A DNA stretch of 64,000 nucleotides, taken from the NCBI GenBank assembly GCA_004144865.1, contig SEAY01000001.1, forward strand, positions 60,770 through 124,769, in the 5' to 3' direction. Shown here in pieces: positions 46,385 through 58,232 of this stretch. The notes under the pieces were generated by a model. That model was not told the DNA's origin. It worked only from the letters and a program-made list of their open reading frames with translations, and did no database searches. Positions within the stretch are counted from its first letter, which is position 1, and each line of letters starts with the position of its first letter. Position numbers and translations under genes: made by a program. Source of the stretch: Comamonadaceae bacterium (GTDB lineage: Bacteria > Pseudomonadota > Gammaproteobacteria > Burkholderiales > Burkholderiaceae_C).

Positions 46385-47860
46385 TCAAAGCAGCACGATG
46401 TCGTACTGCTCCTGCCCCATCGCGCTCTCGCTCTGCAGCGAAATCGGCTTGCCGATGAAATCCGACAGCCCCGCCAGGTGCTGGCTCTCCTCGTCGAGGA
46501 ACAGCTCGATCACCTTCGGCGCCGCGATGACCCGGTACTCGCGGGGGTTGAACTGCCTCGCCTCGCGCAGGATCTCGCGCAGGATGTCGTAGGCCACGGT
46601 GCGTGGCGTGCGCACGGTGCCCTTGCCCTGGCAGATGGGGCACGGCTCGCACAGCAGGTGCGCCAGCGATTCGCGCGTGCGCTTGCGCGTCATCTCCACC
46701 AGGCCCAGCTGCGAGAAGCCGCCCGCCATGGTCTTCACGCGGTCGCGCGCGAGCTGCTTGCGGAACTCCGCCAGCACCGCCTCGCGGTGGTCCTCGCGCT
46801 GCATGTCGATGAAGTCCACGATGATGATGCCGCCCAGGTTGCGCAGGCGCAGCTGCCGCGCGATCGCCTGCGCCGCCTCGAGGTTGGTCTTGAAGATCGT
46901 GTCGTCGAAGTTGCGCGAGCCGACGTAGCCGCCGGTGTTCACGTCGATGGTGGTCAGCGCCTCCGTCTGGTCCACGATCAGGTAGCCGCCGGACTTCAGG
47001 TCCACGCGCCGCCCCAGCGCGCGGGCGATCTCCTCGTCCACCGCATACAGGTCGAAGATGGGGCGCTCACCTTTGTAGAGCTGCAGCTTCGCGGCCGCCT
47101 TGGGCATGAACTCGCGGCCGAAGTCCGCCAGCAGCGCGAACTGCTCGCGCGAGTCGAGGCGGATGGTCTGCGTCTCGTCCGTCACCAGGTCGCGCAGCAC
47201 GCGCTGCAGCAGGTTCAGGTCCTGGTGCAGCAACGAGGTCGGCGGCAGGCGGGTGGCCGCCTCGCGGATGCGCGCCCACGTCTTGCGCAGGTAAGCGATG
47301 TCTTCGGCGAGTTCCTCGTCGCTCGCGTCCTCTCCGTTCGTGCGAAGGATGAATCCGCCCCCCGCGTCGCCGACCAGCTTGGTGAGGCGCCGGCGCAGCG
47401 CATCGCGCTGTTCCGCCGGAATCTTCTGCGACACGCCCAGGTGGTCGTCCTGCGGCAGGAACACCAGCAGGCGCCCCGCGATGCTCACCTGGGTGGACAG
47501 GCGCGCGCCCTTGGTTCCGATGGGGTCCTTGATGACCTGCACCATCAGGGCCTGCCCTTCGAACACCTGCTTCTCGATGGGCACCTGCGGCTGCCCGTTG
47601 CGCGCCATCGCGGGCGGCTCGCCATCGGGCTGGCGCTGCCATACGTCGGCCACGTGCAGGAAGGCGGCGCGCTCCAGCCCCATGTCCACGAAGGCCGACT
47701 GCATGCCGGGCAGCACCCGCGCCACCTTGCCGAGGTAGATGTTGCCGACGAGCCCGCGCTCGAGCGTCCGCTCCACGTGCAGTTCCTGCACGGCGCCGTT
47801 CTCGACGATCGCCACCCGCGTCTCCTGCGGGGACCAGTTCACGAGGATGTCCTGCTGCAT
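46385..47860 (-). CDS. rng: Ribonuclease G
   Basis: 491-residue endoribonuclease of the RNase E/G family: S1 domain (RGLVGNIYLGKVARVLPGMQSAFVDMGLERAAFLH), RNase-H-like and catalytic part with Asp of TTIDVNTGG and IIIVDFIDM, then the zinc-link CPICQGKGT. The C-terminal scaffold of RNase E is absent, so it is RNase G, which processes 16S rRNA 5' ends and degrades some mRNAs. ATG 47860. It lies apart from maf because of the PAS gene on the other strand. Confidence 0.95.
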   Translation of the reverse strand: MQQDILVNWSPQETRVAIVENGAVQELHVERTLERGLVGNIYLGKVARVLPGMQSAFVDMGLERAAFLHVADVWQRQPDGEPPAMARNGQPQVPIEKQVFEGQALMVQVIKDPIGTKGARLSTQVSIAGRLLVFLPQDDHLGVSQKIPAEQRDALRRRLTKLVGDAGGGFILRTNGEDASDEELAEDIAYLRKTWARIREAATRLPPTSLLHQDLNLLQRVLRDLVTDETQTIRLDSREQFALLADFGREFMPKAAAKLQLYKGERPIFDLYAVDEEIARALGRRVDLKSGGYLIVDQTEALTTIDVNTGGYVGSRNFDDTIFKTNLEAAQAIARQLRLRNLGGIIIVDFIDMQREDHREAVLAEFRKQLARDRVKTMAGGFSQLGLVEMTRKRTRESLAHLLCEPCPICQGKGTVRTPRTVAYDILREILREARQFNPREYRVIAAPKVIELFLDEESQHLAGLSDFIGKPISLQSESAMGQEQYDIVLL

Positions 47861-47940
47861 GTTGTTCTCGGGGGCGTCTCCTCCGCCACAGGATAACGCA
47901 GGACCGGTAGACTCGGCGGCCGCTTTCCTGCCCGCGCACC

Positions 47941-49368
47941 ATGTCTTCCCCTCCCGACGGCACGCCCTACTTCCTGCAAGGAGGCGGCGCCATGGGCGAG
48001 CGCATCCGCGGGTTCGACTGGGCGAACCACCCGCTCGGGCCGCCGGCGCAGTGGCCCCAGGCGCTGGGCATGGCCATGGCGCTGTGCCTGAACTCCAGCT
48101 TCCCAACGGCGATCTACTGGGGACCCGAGCTCTACATCCTCTACAACGACGCCTGGTCGGAGATCCCCGCGGAGAAGCACCCGTGGATCCTGGGCAAGCC
48201 CGCGCGCGAGGGCTGGTCCGACATCTGGGACGTGGTCGGTCCGCAGTTCCACCAGGTGTTCGAGACCGGCCAGGGCATCGCCCTCTTCGAGCAGATGCTG
48301 CCGATGGTGCGCGGCGGCCAGCCCCGCGAGACCTGGTGGAACTACAGCTTCACCGCCATCCGCAACGCCGACCAGAAGGTCGGCGGCGTGTTCAACCAGG
48401 GCAACGAGATCACGGCCCTGGTGCACGCCCGCGAGCAGCGCCAGGCAGAGCTGCAGCGCTGGCGCGAAGTGTTCCGCCAGGCACCCGCGCCCATCGCCGT
48501 GCTGCGGGGGCCGGACCACGTGTTCGAGTTCGCCAACGACGCCTACCTGCGGCTGGTCGGCGCCAGCCGCGACGTGGTGGGCAAGGCGCTGACGCAGGCG
48601 CTGCCGGAGATCGAAGGCCAGGGCTTCTCCGAGCTTCTGGACGGCGTTTACCGCAGCGGCGAGCCCTATGTGGGCGCCGGCGCCACGGTCCGGCTGCAGC
48701 GCAGCACCGACGGGCCGGTGGAGGAGCGCGTGGTGGACTTCATCTACCAGCCGATGCACGAGCCCGGCGGCGCCATCGACGGCGTCTTCGTGCTCGTGAC
48801 CGACGTGACCGACCGCGCGCGCGCGGAGTCGGCGCTGCGCCTGACCAACTGGCAGCTCGGGGAGGAACGCGCGCGCCTGAACTCCACGGTGGAAGCCGAA
48901 CAGCGTGCTCGCACGGCGCTGCGCCGCCTGACGGAGACCCTGGAGGCGCAGGTGGCGGCGCGCACGGCGGAACTGACGCGGGCCCTGGGCGTGCAGAGTG
49001 CCATCGCCGACCGCCTGCGGGCCAGCGTGGAGACGAGCCTCATCTACCAGGGCTTCCTGGACGTGGACGGCACCGTGCGCGATGCCAACGGCACCGCGCT
49101 GCAGGCGATCCGTGCCCGCATCGACGAGGTGCAGGGCAAGCCCTTCTGGGAGACGCCGTGGTTCAGCGCGACACCCGGCGCGCCGGAGCAGGTGCGCGAC
49201 GGTGTACGCGCGGCCGCGGCGGGCACCGTGGTGCGCCAGCGCCTGGCCCTGGACCTTCCGGTGGGGCGCCGCTGCTTCGACTTCTCGATGCGCCCGGTGC
49301 GCAATGCCGCCGGCCAGGTGATCGGCATCGTGCCGGAGGCGGTGGAAGTGCGCGCGGGCGAAGATTAG
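47941..49368 (+). CDS. Multi-PAS sensory protein without output domain
   Basis: 475 residues. Three PAS-like regions: residues about 25-165 (IRGFDWANHPLGPPAQWPQAL ... NYSFTAIRNADQKVGGVF), about 175-300 (EVFRQAPAPIAVLRGPDHVFEFANDAYLRLVG ... GVFVLVTDVTDR), and about 360-470 (SLIYQGFLDVDGTVRDANGTALQAI ... GIVPEAVEVR). A coiled coil (about 310-350) joins the last two. No kinase, GGDEF, EAL or HTH follows; the gene stops right after the third PAS. Such triple-PAS arrangements normally precede a histidine kinase. It interrupts the maf-rng order on the opposite strand and overlaps the end of maf by four bases. Confidence 0.85.
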   Translation: MSSPPDGTPYFLQGGGAMGERIRGFDWANHPLGPPAQWPQALGMAMALCLNSSFPTAIYWGPELYILYNDAWSEIPAEKHPWILGKPAREGWSDIWDVVGPQFHQVFETGQGIALFEQMLPMVRGGQPRETWWNYSFTAIRNADQKVGGVFNQGNEITALVHAREQRQAELQRWREVFRQAPAPIAVLRGPDHVFEFANDAYLRLVGASRDVVGKALTQALPEIEGQGFSELLDGVYRSGEPYVGAGATVRLQRSTDGPVEERVVDFIYQPMHEPGGAIDGVFVLVTDVTDRARAESALRLTNWQLGEERARLNSTVEAEQRARTALRRLTETLEAQVAARTAELTRALGVQSAIADRLRASVETSLIYQGFLDVDGTVRDANGTALQAIRARIDEVQGKPFWETPWFSATPGAPEQVRDGVRAAAAGTVVRQRLALDLPVGRRCFDFSMRPVRNAAGQVIGIVPEAVEVRAGED

Positions 49369-49973
49369 GAGGTTGCTCGCAGGCCGGCGGCCTGCAGCAG
49401 CCGCGCGGTCTCGAAGAGCGGCAGGCCCATGATGCCGGTGTAGGAGCCGGCAATGCGTTCGATGTGCGCCGCCGCGCGTCCCTGCACCGCGTAGGCGCCG
49501 GCCTTGCCCATCGGCTCGCCGGTGGCCACGTACGCGCGCAGCTGCGCCGGGGTGAAGGGCGCGAAGCGAACGCTGGAATCGGAGAGCGCTTCGTGGCGCT
49601 TGCGCCCGGCCTGCAGGGCCACGGCCGTGAGGACGCGGTGCGTGCGGCCGGACAGCTCGCGCAGCATGCGCGCGGCGTCCTTCGCATCGGCCGGCTTGCC
49701 GTAGATGGTGCGTCCGAGCGCCACCGTGGTGTCCGAGCACAGCACCGGCGCCGGCGGCAGGCCCCGGCGCTTGAGCCGTTCCACCGCCGCATCGAGCTTC
49801 AGGCCCGTGACACGGCGCACGTAGGCGGCGGGCGCCTCGCTGCCGCGCACTTCCTCCAGCGCCTCGCTGTCCTCGCCCGCGTCGGGCAGCAGCAGTTCGT
49901 AGCGGACCCCGAGCTGCTCCAGCAACTGGCGGCGGCGCGGGCTCTGCGAGGCGAGGTAGACGAAATCACTCAC
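49365..49973 (-). CDS. maf: Maf-family nucleoside triphosphate pyrophosphatase
   Basis: 202 residues with the Maf motifs: [17 protein letters not shown] at the N-terminus, [36 protein letters not shown] and [18 protein letters not shown]. These enzymes hydrolyse non-canonical or modified nucleotides (dTTP/UTP or m7GTP, depending on subtype, which I cannot settle). Starts eight bases within the end of rlmH, part of the run from yebC to maf. Confidence 0.93.
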   Translation of the reverse strand: MSDFVYLASQSPRRRQLLEQLGVRYELLLPDAGEDSEALEEVRGSEAPAAYVRRVTGLKLDAAVERLKRRGLPPAPVLCSDTTVALGRTIYGKPADAKDAARMLRELSGRTHRVLTAVALQAGRKRHEALSDSSVRFAPFTPAQLRAYVATGEPMGKAGAYAVQGRAAAHIERIAGSYTGIMGLPLFETARLLQAAGLRATS

Positions 49974-50433
49974 GGTGGTAAGGGTGGCCGATGTGGATGG
50001 ACCAGGCGCGATAGATCTGCTCGGCGAGCAGCACGCGCACCATGGCGTGGGGCAGCGTCAGGTCGGACAGGCGGATGCGCTCGTGCGCGCCCTGCCGGAA
50101 GGCGGGATCGAGTCCGTCGGGCCCGCCGATCACCAGCGCAACGACATCGTTCTCCAGCTGCCAGGCCTTGAGCCGCCCGGCGAGCGCCACGGTGGTGAGC
50201 GCGGTGCCGCGCTCGTCGAGCGCCACCACGCGCGCGCCCCTGGGGATCGCCGCTTCGATGCGTTCGCGTTCGGCCGCCAGCAGCGCGGGCAGCGTCTTGG
50301 ACGCGCGCGGCTCGGTCTTCACGGCCTTGAGTTCCAGCCGCATCTCGGGCGGGAAGCGCTTGGCGTAGTGGTCCCAGGCCACCTGCGCCCAGTCGGGCAC
50401 GCGCTGGCCCACGGCCACCACCAGCAGCCGCAT
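49966..50433 (-). CDS. rlmH: 23S rRNA (pseudouridine-1915-N3)-methyltransferase
   Basis: 155-residue SPOUT methyltransferase: [45 protein letters not shown], the SAM-binding knot [12 protein letters not shown], and C-terminal [27 protein letters not shown]. Methylates pseudouridine in helix 69 of mature ribosomes. Two bases separate it from rsfS. Standard length. Confidence 0.96.
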   Translation of the reverse strand: MRLLVVAVGQRVPDWAQVAWDHYAKRFPPEMRLELKAVKTEPRASKTLPALLAAERERIEAAIPRGARVVALDERGTALTTVALAGRLKAWQLENDVVALVIGGPDGLDPAFRQGAHERIRLSDLTLPHAMVRVLLAEQIYRAWSIHIGHPYHRE

Positions 50434-50435
50434 GG

Positions 50436-51092
50436 TCAGGCCTTGCGGGCCGGCGCCTTCTTCGCGGGAGCGGCCTTCGCCGGGATCTTGCGCGTGGCGG
50501 TCTTGGCGGCGGCGCCCTGCCCCGGCGTCTTGCCGGCCACGGTCTTTTTCGCGGCGGGCTTGCCGGCCGGCTTCTTCGCCGCCGCCTTCTTGGCGGCAGC
50601 CTTCTTCGCCGCCGTGGCCTCGCGCTGGATCGTCTTCACGGCGGTGCTGCGTCGCAGCGACGTCGGCTGCTCCGGCTTCTTCGCGGCGGGCGCAGCCTTC
50701 TTCGCGGGCGCGGCCGGCTGGGGCGCGCCCAGGCGCAGGCGGATCGGCTTGTCGCCCCAGATCTCCTCGAGGTGGTAGTACTGGCGGATGGCCGGCTGCA
50801 TGATGTGCGCGACGGCCGCCCCGCAGTCCACGATGATCCACTCGCCGTTGTCCTCGCCCTCGATGCGCGGCTTGGGGAAGCCGGCCTCGCGCACCGCGTC
50901 CACCACGCTGGACGCGAGCGCCCGGGTCTGGCGGTTGGAGGTGCCCGACGCCACGATGACCCGCTCGAACAGGGGCGACAGGTGCTCCGTGTTGAACACC
51001 TGGATGTCGTGTCCTTTCACGTCTTCGAGGCCATCGACGATGGCCCTCTGGAGCTTCTGCGTGTCTTTCTTGGCGGCGGTTTCAGTCGTCAT
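50436..51092 (-). CDS. rsfS: Ribosome silencing factor RsfS with a Lys/Ala/Pro-rich tail
   Basis: 218 residues; usual RsfS is about 105-130. The core (residues 12-115: [38 protein letters not shown] ... [30 protein letters not shown]) is a normal RsfS, which binds uL14 and blocks subunit joining in stationary phase. From about residue 120 there is a highly basic tail made of AAKK, AAAKK and KKPAG-type units, like histone H1 or the tails of other Burkholderiales DNA/RNA-binding proteins. The start codon overlaps the nadD stop by one base (TGATG). Confidence 0.93.
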   Translation of the reverse strand: MTTETAAKKDTQKLQRAIVDGLEDVKGHDIQVFNTEHLSPLFERVIVASGTSNRQTRALASSVVDAVREAGFPKPRIEGEDNGEWIIVDCGAAVAHIMQPAIRQYYHLEEIWGDKPIRLRLGAPQPAAPAKKAAPAAKKPEQPTSLRRSTAVKTIQREATAAKKAAAKKAAAKKPAGKPAAKKTVAGKTPGQGAAAKTATRKIPAKAAPAKKAPARKA

Positions 51093-51697
51093 CAGGGAGT
51101 TTGGTAAAGATGATGGGATTCAATATAGCGGGCAACGGCTGGCCCAACCAGTTCGGTGATGTCCTGCCCCGTTGTCAGCCGCCGGCGGACGTCCGTCGCA
51201 CTCTCGGGCATCTGCGGCAGGGTGAGCAACTCCACCCGCACGTTAGGCAGGGCGCTCAGCGCGGCCACGCCGGCGCCCGTGCCGCGGCCGGCGACGGCCA
51301 GCACCGCCAGGCCGGCGATCTCCTGCCAAGCGTGCCAGCGCGTGAAGCCGGCGGCCTGGTCCTCGCCCATCAGGAGGTGCAGCTGCGCCCCCGGATGCTC
51401 GGCCTGCAGCTCGCGCAAGGTGTCGACGCTGTAGGTGGGGCCGCTGCGCTTGAGCTCGCGATCGTCGACCTGCACGGCCGGCAACGCGTCGAAGGCCAGG
51501 CGGCTCATCGCCAGGCGGTGCTCCGCCGCGGTGAGCGTGCGTTCCTTGTGCCAGGCATCGCCGGTGGGCAGCAAGTAGAGCCGGTCCAGGCCGAGCTGCT
51601 GGACGGCGGCGCGGACCAGGGCAACGTGGGCACGGTGCGGGGGATCGAAAGCGCCCCCGAACATGCCGACGCGGCGCGGCCGCTGGCTCAGAGCCAT
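51092..51697 (-). CDS. nadD: Nicotinate-nucleotide adenylyltransferase
   Basis: 201-residue nucleotidyltransferase that forms deamido-NAD from NaMN and ATP. Opening [18 protein letters not shown] carries the HxGH-type site (here HRAH), later [19 protein letters not shown] and the C-terminal ATDVRRRL (ISSTxIR region). Start ATG 51697; the frame open upstream is antisense-free shadow of hemF. Overlaps the hemF end by ten bases, and rsfS by one. Confidence 0.94.
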   Translation of the reverse strand: MALSQRPRRVGMFGGAFDPPHRAHVALVRAAVQQLGLDRLYLLPTGDAWHKERTLTAAEHRLAMSRLAFDALPAVQVDDRELKRSGPTYSVDTLRELQAEHPGAQLHLLMGEDQAAGFTRWHAWQEIAGLAVLAVAGRGTGAGVAALSALPNVRVELLTLPQMPESATDVRRRLTTGQDITELVGPAVARYIESHHLYQTP

Positions 51698-52602
51698 TCG
51701 CGGCGCACCAGGAAGCGGGACAGCAGTTCGGCCTCGGGCGAGCCGGCTGGCGGCTCGTGCTGGTAGGCCCAGCTCGCCTGCGGCGGCATGGACATCAGGA
51801 TGGACTCGGTGCGGCCGCCCGACTGCAAGCCGAAATGGGTGCCGCGGTCCCAGACCAGGTTGAACTCGACGTAGCGGCCCCGGCGCAACAATTGCCACGC
51901 ACGTTCGCGCTCGCCATGCGCCGTGTCCTTGCGGCGCTGCAGGATGGGCAGGTAAGCCGGCAGGAACCGGTCGCCCACGGACTGCAGCAGCGCGAAGCTG
52001 CGCGCGAAGCCGTCCTCGAAGTAGTCGTCGAAGAAGATGCCGCCTATGCCGCGCGGCTCGTTGCGGTGCTTCAGGAAGAAATAGTCGTCGCACCAGGCCT
52101 TGAAGCGCGGGTACTTGTCCGCGCCGAAAGGCTGCAGGCTGTCGCGGCAGGTGGCGTGGAAGTGCACCGCGTCCTCCTCGAAGCCGTAGTACGGCGTGAG
52201 ATCCATGCCGCCGCCGAACCAGTACACCGGCGGCGCGTCCTTGGGCAGCGCGGCCAGCATGCGCACGTTCATGTGCACCGTGGGCGTGTAGGGATTGCGC
52301 GGATGGAACACCAGCGACACGCCCATGGCCTCGAACGACGCGCCGACCAGCTCGGGCCGATGCTGCGTGGCCGAGGGCGGCAGCTTGGGTCCGCGCACGT
52401 GCGAGAACCCGCAGCCGGCGCGCTCGAACACGCCGCCCTGCTCCAGGATCATCGTGACGCCCTCGCCCTGCAGCGGCTCACCGGGCTCCTTCTTCCAGGC
52501 ATCGGCGCGGAAAGGCCGGCCATCGACCTCGCTGATGCCTTGCGTGATGCGCTGCTGCAGGCCGGTGAGCCAGTCGCGGACGGCGGGGATGCCCGTTTCC
52601 AT
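51688..52602 (-). CDS. hemF: Oxygen-dependent coproporphyrinogen III oxidase
   Basis: 304 residues. Converts coproporphyrinogen III to protoporphyrinogen IX with O2 in haem synthesis. Family blocks are visible: [85 protein letters not shown] and [30 protein letters not shown]. Full length. Two bases after purD. Oxygen dependence indicates at least partly aerobic life. Confidence 0.97.
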   Translation of the reverse strand: METGIPAVRDWLTGLQQRITQGISEVDGRPFRADAWKKEPGEPLQGEGVTMILEQGGVFERAGCGFSHVRGPKLPPSATQHRPELVGASFEAMGVSLVFHPRNPYTPTVHMNVRMLAALPKDAPPVYWFGGGMDLTPYYGFEEDAVHFHATCRDSLQPFGADKYPRFKAWCDDYFFLKHRNEPRGIGGIFFDDYFEDGFARSFALLQSVGDRFLPAYLPILQRRKDTAHGERERAWQLLRRGRYVEFNLVWDRGTHFGLQSGGRTESILMSMPPQASWAYQHEPPAGSPEAELLSRFLVRREWL

Positions 52603-52604
52603 CC

Positions 52605-53885
52605 CTAACCCCTCACGGCGCGGTAGCCGATGTCACTGCGGTACTGCGCACCGTCGAAGGAGATGCCGCGCAACACCTCGTAGGCGCGCTGCTGCGCCGC
52701 CTTCACCGTACCGGCCAGGGCGGTGACGCACAGAACCCGCCCGCCGGCCGTGACGGTCTCGCCGTCGCGCGTGGCGGTGCCGGCATGGAACACCACGGCA
52801 TCTTCGGCGTCGCGCGGCAGGCCGTGGATCACATCGCCCTTGCGCGGGTCCATGGGGTAGCCGGCAGCGGCGACCACCACGCCCAGCGCCGGGCGACGGT
52901 CCCATTGCAGCTCCACCTGGTCGAGCGCGCCGGAGGTGGCGGCCAGCATCACGTCGAACAGGTCCGACTTCAGCCGCATCATGATGGGCTGCGTCTCCGG
53001 ATCGCCCATGCGGCAGTTGAATTCCAGCGTCTTGGGCTGGCCCGCGGCGTCGATCATGAGCCCGGCGTAGAGGAAGCCGGTGTAGGGAATGCCGTCCTTC
53101 TCCATGCCCTTGATGGTGGGCAGGATGATCTCGCGCATGGCCCGCGCGTGCACGTCGGGCGTGACCACCGGCGCCGGGGAATACGCGCCCATGCCGCCCG
53201 TGTTGGGCCCGTGGTCGCCGTCCTGCAGCCGCTTGTGGTCCTGGCTGGTGGCCAGCGCCGTGACGTTGCGCCCGTCGCACAGCACGATGAAGCTGGCTTC
53301 CTCGCCCTGCAGGAACTCCTCGATCACCACGCGGGCGCCGCCGGCGTTATGCGACACGCCGAGCTTGTCGTCCAGGAGCATGAAGTCGATCGCTTCGTGC
53401 GCCTCGGACAGCGTCGTGGCCACGACGACGCCCTTGCCCGCGGCCAGGCCGTCGGCCTTCACCACGATGGGCGCGCCCTTGCGGTCCACGTACGCATGGG
53501 CCTGCGCCGCGTCGGTGAACGTTTCGTACTCCGCCGTCGGGATGCCGTGCCGGAGCATGAAGGCCTTGGAGAAGGCCTTGGAGCTTTCCAGCTGCGCCGC
53601 CGCCTGCGACGGGCCGAAGACGCGCAGGCCGTGCGCGCGGAAGTCGTCCACCACGCCGGCGGCCAGCGGCCCCTCGGGGCCGACGACCGTCAGCGCGATC
53701 TTTTCCTTCAGCGCCCAGTCGCGCAGCTGGCGCAGGTCGGTGATCGGCACGTTCTCCAGGCGCGGATCGAGGGCGGTCCCGCCGTTGCCGGGAGCCACGT
53801 AGACGGCCTGGACCTTGGGTGACTGCGCCAGCTTCCACGCCAGCGCGTGCTCGCGGCCGCCGCCGCCTATGACGAGGACCTTCAC
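52605..53885 (-). CDS. purD: Phosphoribosylamine-glycine ligase
   Basis: 426-residue ATP-grasp enzyme forming GAR in purine synthesis. [82 protein letters not shown] and [14 protein letters not shown] are all seen. The GTG start at 53885 overlaps the yebC stop (GTGA). The longer open frame upstream lies in yebC and has no family character. With purL it places two purine genes in the window, in separate operons. Confidence 0.97.
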   Translation of the reverse strand: MKVLVIGGGGREHALAWKLAQSPKVQAVYVAPGNGGTALDPRLENVPITDLRQLRDWALKEKIALTVVGPEGPLAAGVVDDFRAHGLRVFGPSQAAAQLESSKAFSKAFMLRHGIPTAEYETFTDAAQAHAYVDRKGAPIVVKADGLAAGKGVVVATTLSEAHEAIDFMLLDDKLGVSHNAGGARVVIEEFLQGEEASFIVLCDGRNVTALATSQDHKRLQDGDHGPNTGGMGAYSPAPVVTPDVHARAMREIILPTIKGMEKDGIPYTGFLYAGLMIDAAGQPKTLEFNCRMGDPETQPIMMRLKSDLFDVMLAATSGALDQVELQWDRRPALGVVVAAAGYPMDPRKGDVIHGLPRDAEDAVVFHAGTATRDGETVTAGGRVLCVTALAGTVKAAQQRAYEVLRGISFDGAQYRSDIGYRAVRG

Positions 53886-54607
53886 TCGGAGATTTCCGCG
53901 TTGTGATAGACGTTCTGCACGTCGTCCAGGTCTTCGAGCATGTCGATGATCTTCTGCATGCGGGCGGCGTCGTCGCCGGCCAGCTCGATGGTGTTTTCCG
54001 GCCGCATCGTCACTTCGGCGATCTCCGCCTTCAGGCCGGCGGCTTCCAGCGCGTTCTTCACCGCCTCGAACTCGCCCGGCGCGGTGAGCACCTCGATGGC
54101 CCCGTCGTCGCCGGTGATCACGTCCTCGGCGCCCGCTTCGAGCGCGACTTCCATCACCTTGTCCTCGCTGGTGCCGGGCGCCAGGATCAGCTGCCCGCAA
54201 TGCTTGAACTGGAAGGCCACGGAGCCCTCGGTGCCCATGTTGCCGCCGTACTTGCTGAAGACGTGGCGCACCTCGGCCACCGTGCGGACCTTGTTGTCCG
54301 TCATGGTGTCCACGATGATGGCCGCGCCGCCTATCCCGTAACCCTCGTAACGGATTTCCTCGTAGCTGACGCCTTCGAGGTTGCCGGTGGCCTTGTCGAT
54401 GTTGCGCTTGATGGTGTCGGCCGGCATGTTGGCCGCCTTTGCCTTGTCCACCGCCAGCCGCAGGCGGGGGTTGGCCGACAGGTCGCCGCCGCCCTGGCGC
54501 GCCGCGACCATGATTTCACGGATCACGCGCGTCCAGACCTTGCCCCGCTTCTCGTCCTGGCGCCCCTTGCGGTGCTGGATGTTCGCCCATTTGCTGTGAC
54601 CGGCCAC
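53882..54607 (-). CDS. yebC: YebC/PmpR-family protein
   Basis: 241 residues starting [36 protein letters not shown], the invariant YebC opening. Members have been described as transcriptional regulators (PmpR) and, in one branch, as helpers that relieve ribosome stalling at proline stretches. Likely first gene of the long operon running to maf. The gap to the divergent ATPase gene holds a UUCG-loop hairpin. Confidence 0.95.
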   Translation of the reverse strand: MAGHSKWANIQHRKGRQDEKRGKVWTRVIREIMVAARQGGGDLSANPRLRLAVDKAKAANMPADTIKRNIDKATGNLEGVSYEEIRYEGYGIGGAAIIVDTMTDNKVRTVAEVRHVFSKYGGNMGTEGSVAFQFKHCGQLILAPGTSEDKVMEVALEAGAEDVITGDDGAIEVLTAPGEFEAVKNALEAAGLKAEIAEVTMRPENTIELAGDDAARMQKIIDMLEDLDDVQNVYHNAEISE

Positions 54608-54633
54608 GGATGCTTCCTTGCTTGCTCTTCTGC

Positions 54634-54651
54634 GTTAATCTTCGGATTAAC
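54634..54651. promoter_or_regulatory. Dyad with UUCG loop between yebC and the HerA-like gene
   Basis: GTTAATC-TTCG-GATTAAC, a perfect 7-4-7 inverted repeat in the 66-base divergent gap; a C(UUCG)G loop would be very stable in the plus-strand RNA. It may be an operator for one or both genes or a leader hairpin. TATTCT at 54654-54659 could be the -10 for the plus-strand gene. Confidence 0.45.
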
Positions 54652-54673
54652 CCGTATTCTACTTTTCGCACCC

Positions 54674-56179
<1,506 letters not shown>

Positions 56180-56201
56180 GCAAGGCCTGGCGGTGTAGCT
56201 C

Positions 56202-56230
56202 GTAGGCTGGGGTGACGCAGGAACCCCAGC
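56202..56230 (+). repeat. REP element, left of RAYT
   Basis: GTAG followed by GCTGGGGTGACGCAGG and AACCCCAGC; arms GCTGGGGT/ACCCCAGC. Same sequence, one base different, at 46347. Confidence 0.9.
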
Positions 56231-56293
56231 TTCGCGGCCCAAACTACGCCAACCGGCTGACGGCGTACCCACGCGGCACGACGTTGCACGCCC

Positions 56294-56833
56294 ATGCGCC
56301 GCTACATCCGCTCCGACGTCGCCGGGGCGACCTACTTCTTCACGCTGACACTCCAGGACCGCAGCGCCCGTTACCTGGTCGACCACATTGCGGCGTTGCG
56401 GGCGAGTGTTGCAGACGCGAAGAAGCGCCATCCGTTCTGCATGGATGCCGTCGTGGTGCTTCCTGAGCATCTGCACACCCTGTGGACCTTGCCGGCGGAC
56501 GATGCCGATTTCGGCATGCGCTGGATGTTGATCAAGCAGGGGTTCACCCGGCGCCTGCGTGAGGAGGGTCTGCTGGAGCGCAGGGCCTCCTCCACGCGCG
56601 GAACGAAGGGCGAGCGCAGCCTTTGGCAACGACGCTTCTGGGAACACCGGATTCGAGACGACGACGATTTCGCGCGGCATGTCGACTACATCCATTTCAA
56701 TCCGGTGAAGCATGGATGGGTGATGCGGGCGGGAGACTGGCCCTATTCCAGCTTGCATCGCTACGTTCGGGAGGGAAAGCTGCCCCCGAACTGGGGCATC
56801 AGCGCGGCCATCCAGGGAGCTTTTGGCGAGTAG
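56294..56833 (+). CDS. rayT: REP-associated tyrosine transposase (RAYT)
   Basis: 179-residue Y1 transposase of the IS200/IS605 relative group. YFFTLTLQDR, the metal-binding HUH-type site in VVVLPEHLHTLWTLP (HLH, with the first His of the motif and hydrophobic context), WQRRFWEHRIRDDDDFARHVDYIHFNPVKHGWV containing the catalytic Tyr in the YIHFNPVKHG box, and WPYSSLHRYVREG. All motifs are intact, so it may be active. RAYTs nick single-stranded REPs at the GTAG tetranucleotide. Confidence 0.95.
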   Translation: MRRYIRSDVAGATYFFTLTLQDRSARYLVDHIAALRASVADAKKRHPFCMDAVVVLPEHLHTLWTLPADDADFGMRWMLIKQGFTRRLREEGLLERRASSTRGTKGERSLWQRRFWEHRIRDDDDFARHVDYIHFNPVKHGWVMRAGDWPYSSLHRYVREGKLPPNWGISAAIQGAFGE

Positions 56834-56840
56834 GCGCCGA

Positions 56841-56869
56841 GCTGGGGTGCCCTCGTCACCCCAGCCTAC
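56841..56869 (-). repeat. REP element, right of RAYT
   Basis: On the minus strand: GTAG, GCTGGGGTGACGAGGG, CACCCCAGC. It begins seven bases after the RAYT stop and ends 70 bases before the -24 box of the URC1 promoter. Confidence 0.9.
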
Positions 56870-56938
56870 GAGGGCAAAAGGCCCGGCATCCATCGCATCC
56901 CCAAGCTCGTCAGCCTCCAGACAACTCCCCCTTCCCTC

Positions 56939-56954
56939 CGGCACTGTCTTTGCT
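56939..56954 (+). promoter_or_regulatory. Sigma-54 (-24/-12) promoter of the URC operon
   Basis: CGGCACTGTCTTTGCT: GG at 56940-56941 and GC at 56952-56953 with the exact -24/-12 spacing, and GGCAC-N5-TTGC intact (consensus TGGCACG-N4-TTGCW; mismatches only at the first T and the seventh base). A transcript would begin near 56965, about 20 bases before the URC1 ATG. Confidence 0.6.
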
Positions 56955-56984
56955 AGAGTGGGCTTTTCGGGCTCCAGGATCACC

Positions 56985-58228
<1,244 letters not shown>

Positions 58229-58232
<4 letters not shown>

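Larger units (their letters stand above)
56202..56869 (+). mobile_element. REPtron: RAYT transposase gene flanked by inverted REPs
   Basis: A plus-strand REP (56202-56230), the transposase gene (56294-56833) and a minus-strand REP (56841-56869). The two REPs are each 29 bases, begin with GTAG and match at 26 positions when one is inverted. This is the standard architecture for REP-associated tyrosine transposases, which maintain REPs rather than moving as classic insertion sequences. Confidence 0.85.

Noticed and set aside
50436-50740. Tandem DNA repeat or microsatellite in the rsfS tail
   Set aside because: The repetition is at the protein level (Ala/Lys/Pro); codons vary between units, so it is not a recent DNA repeat.
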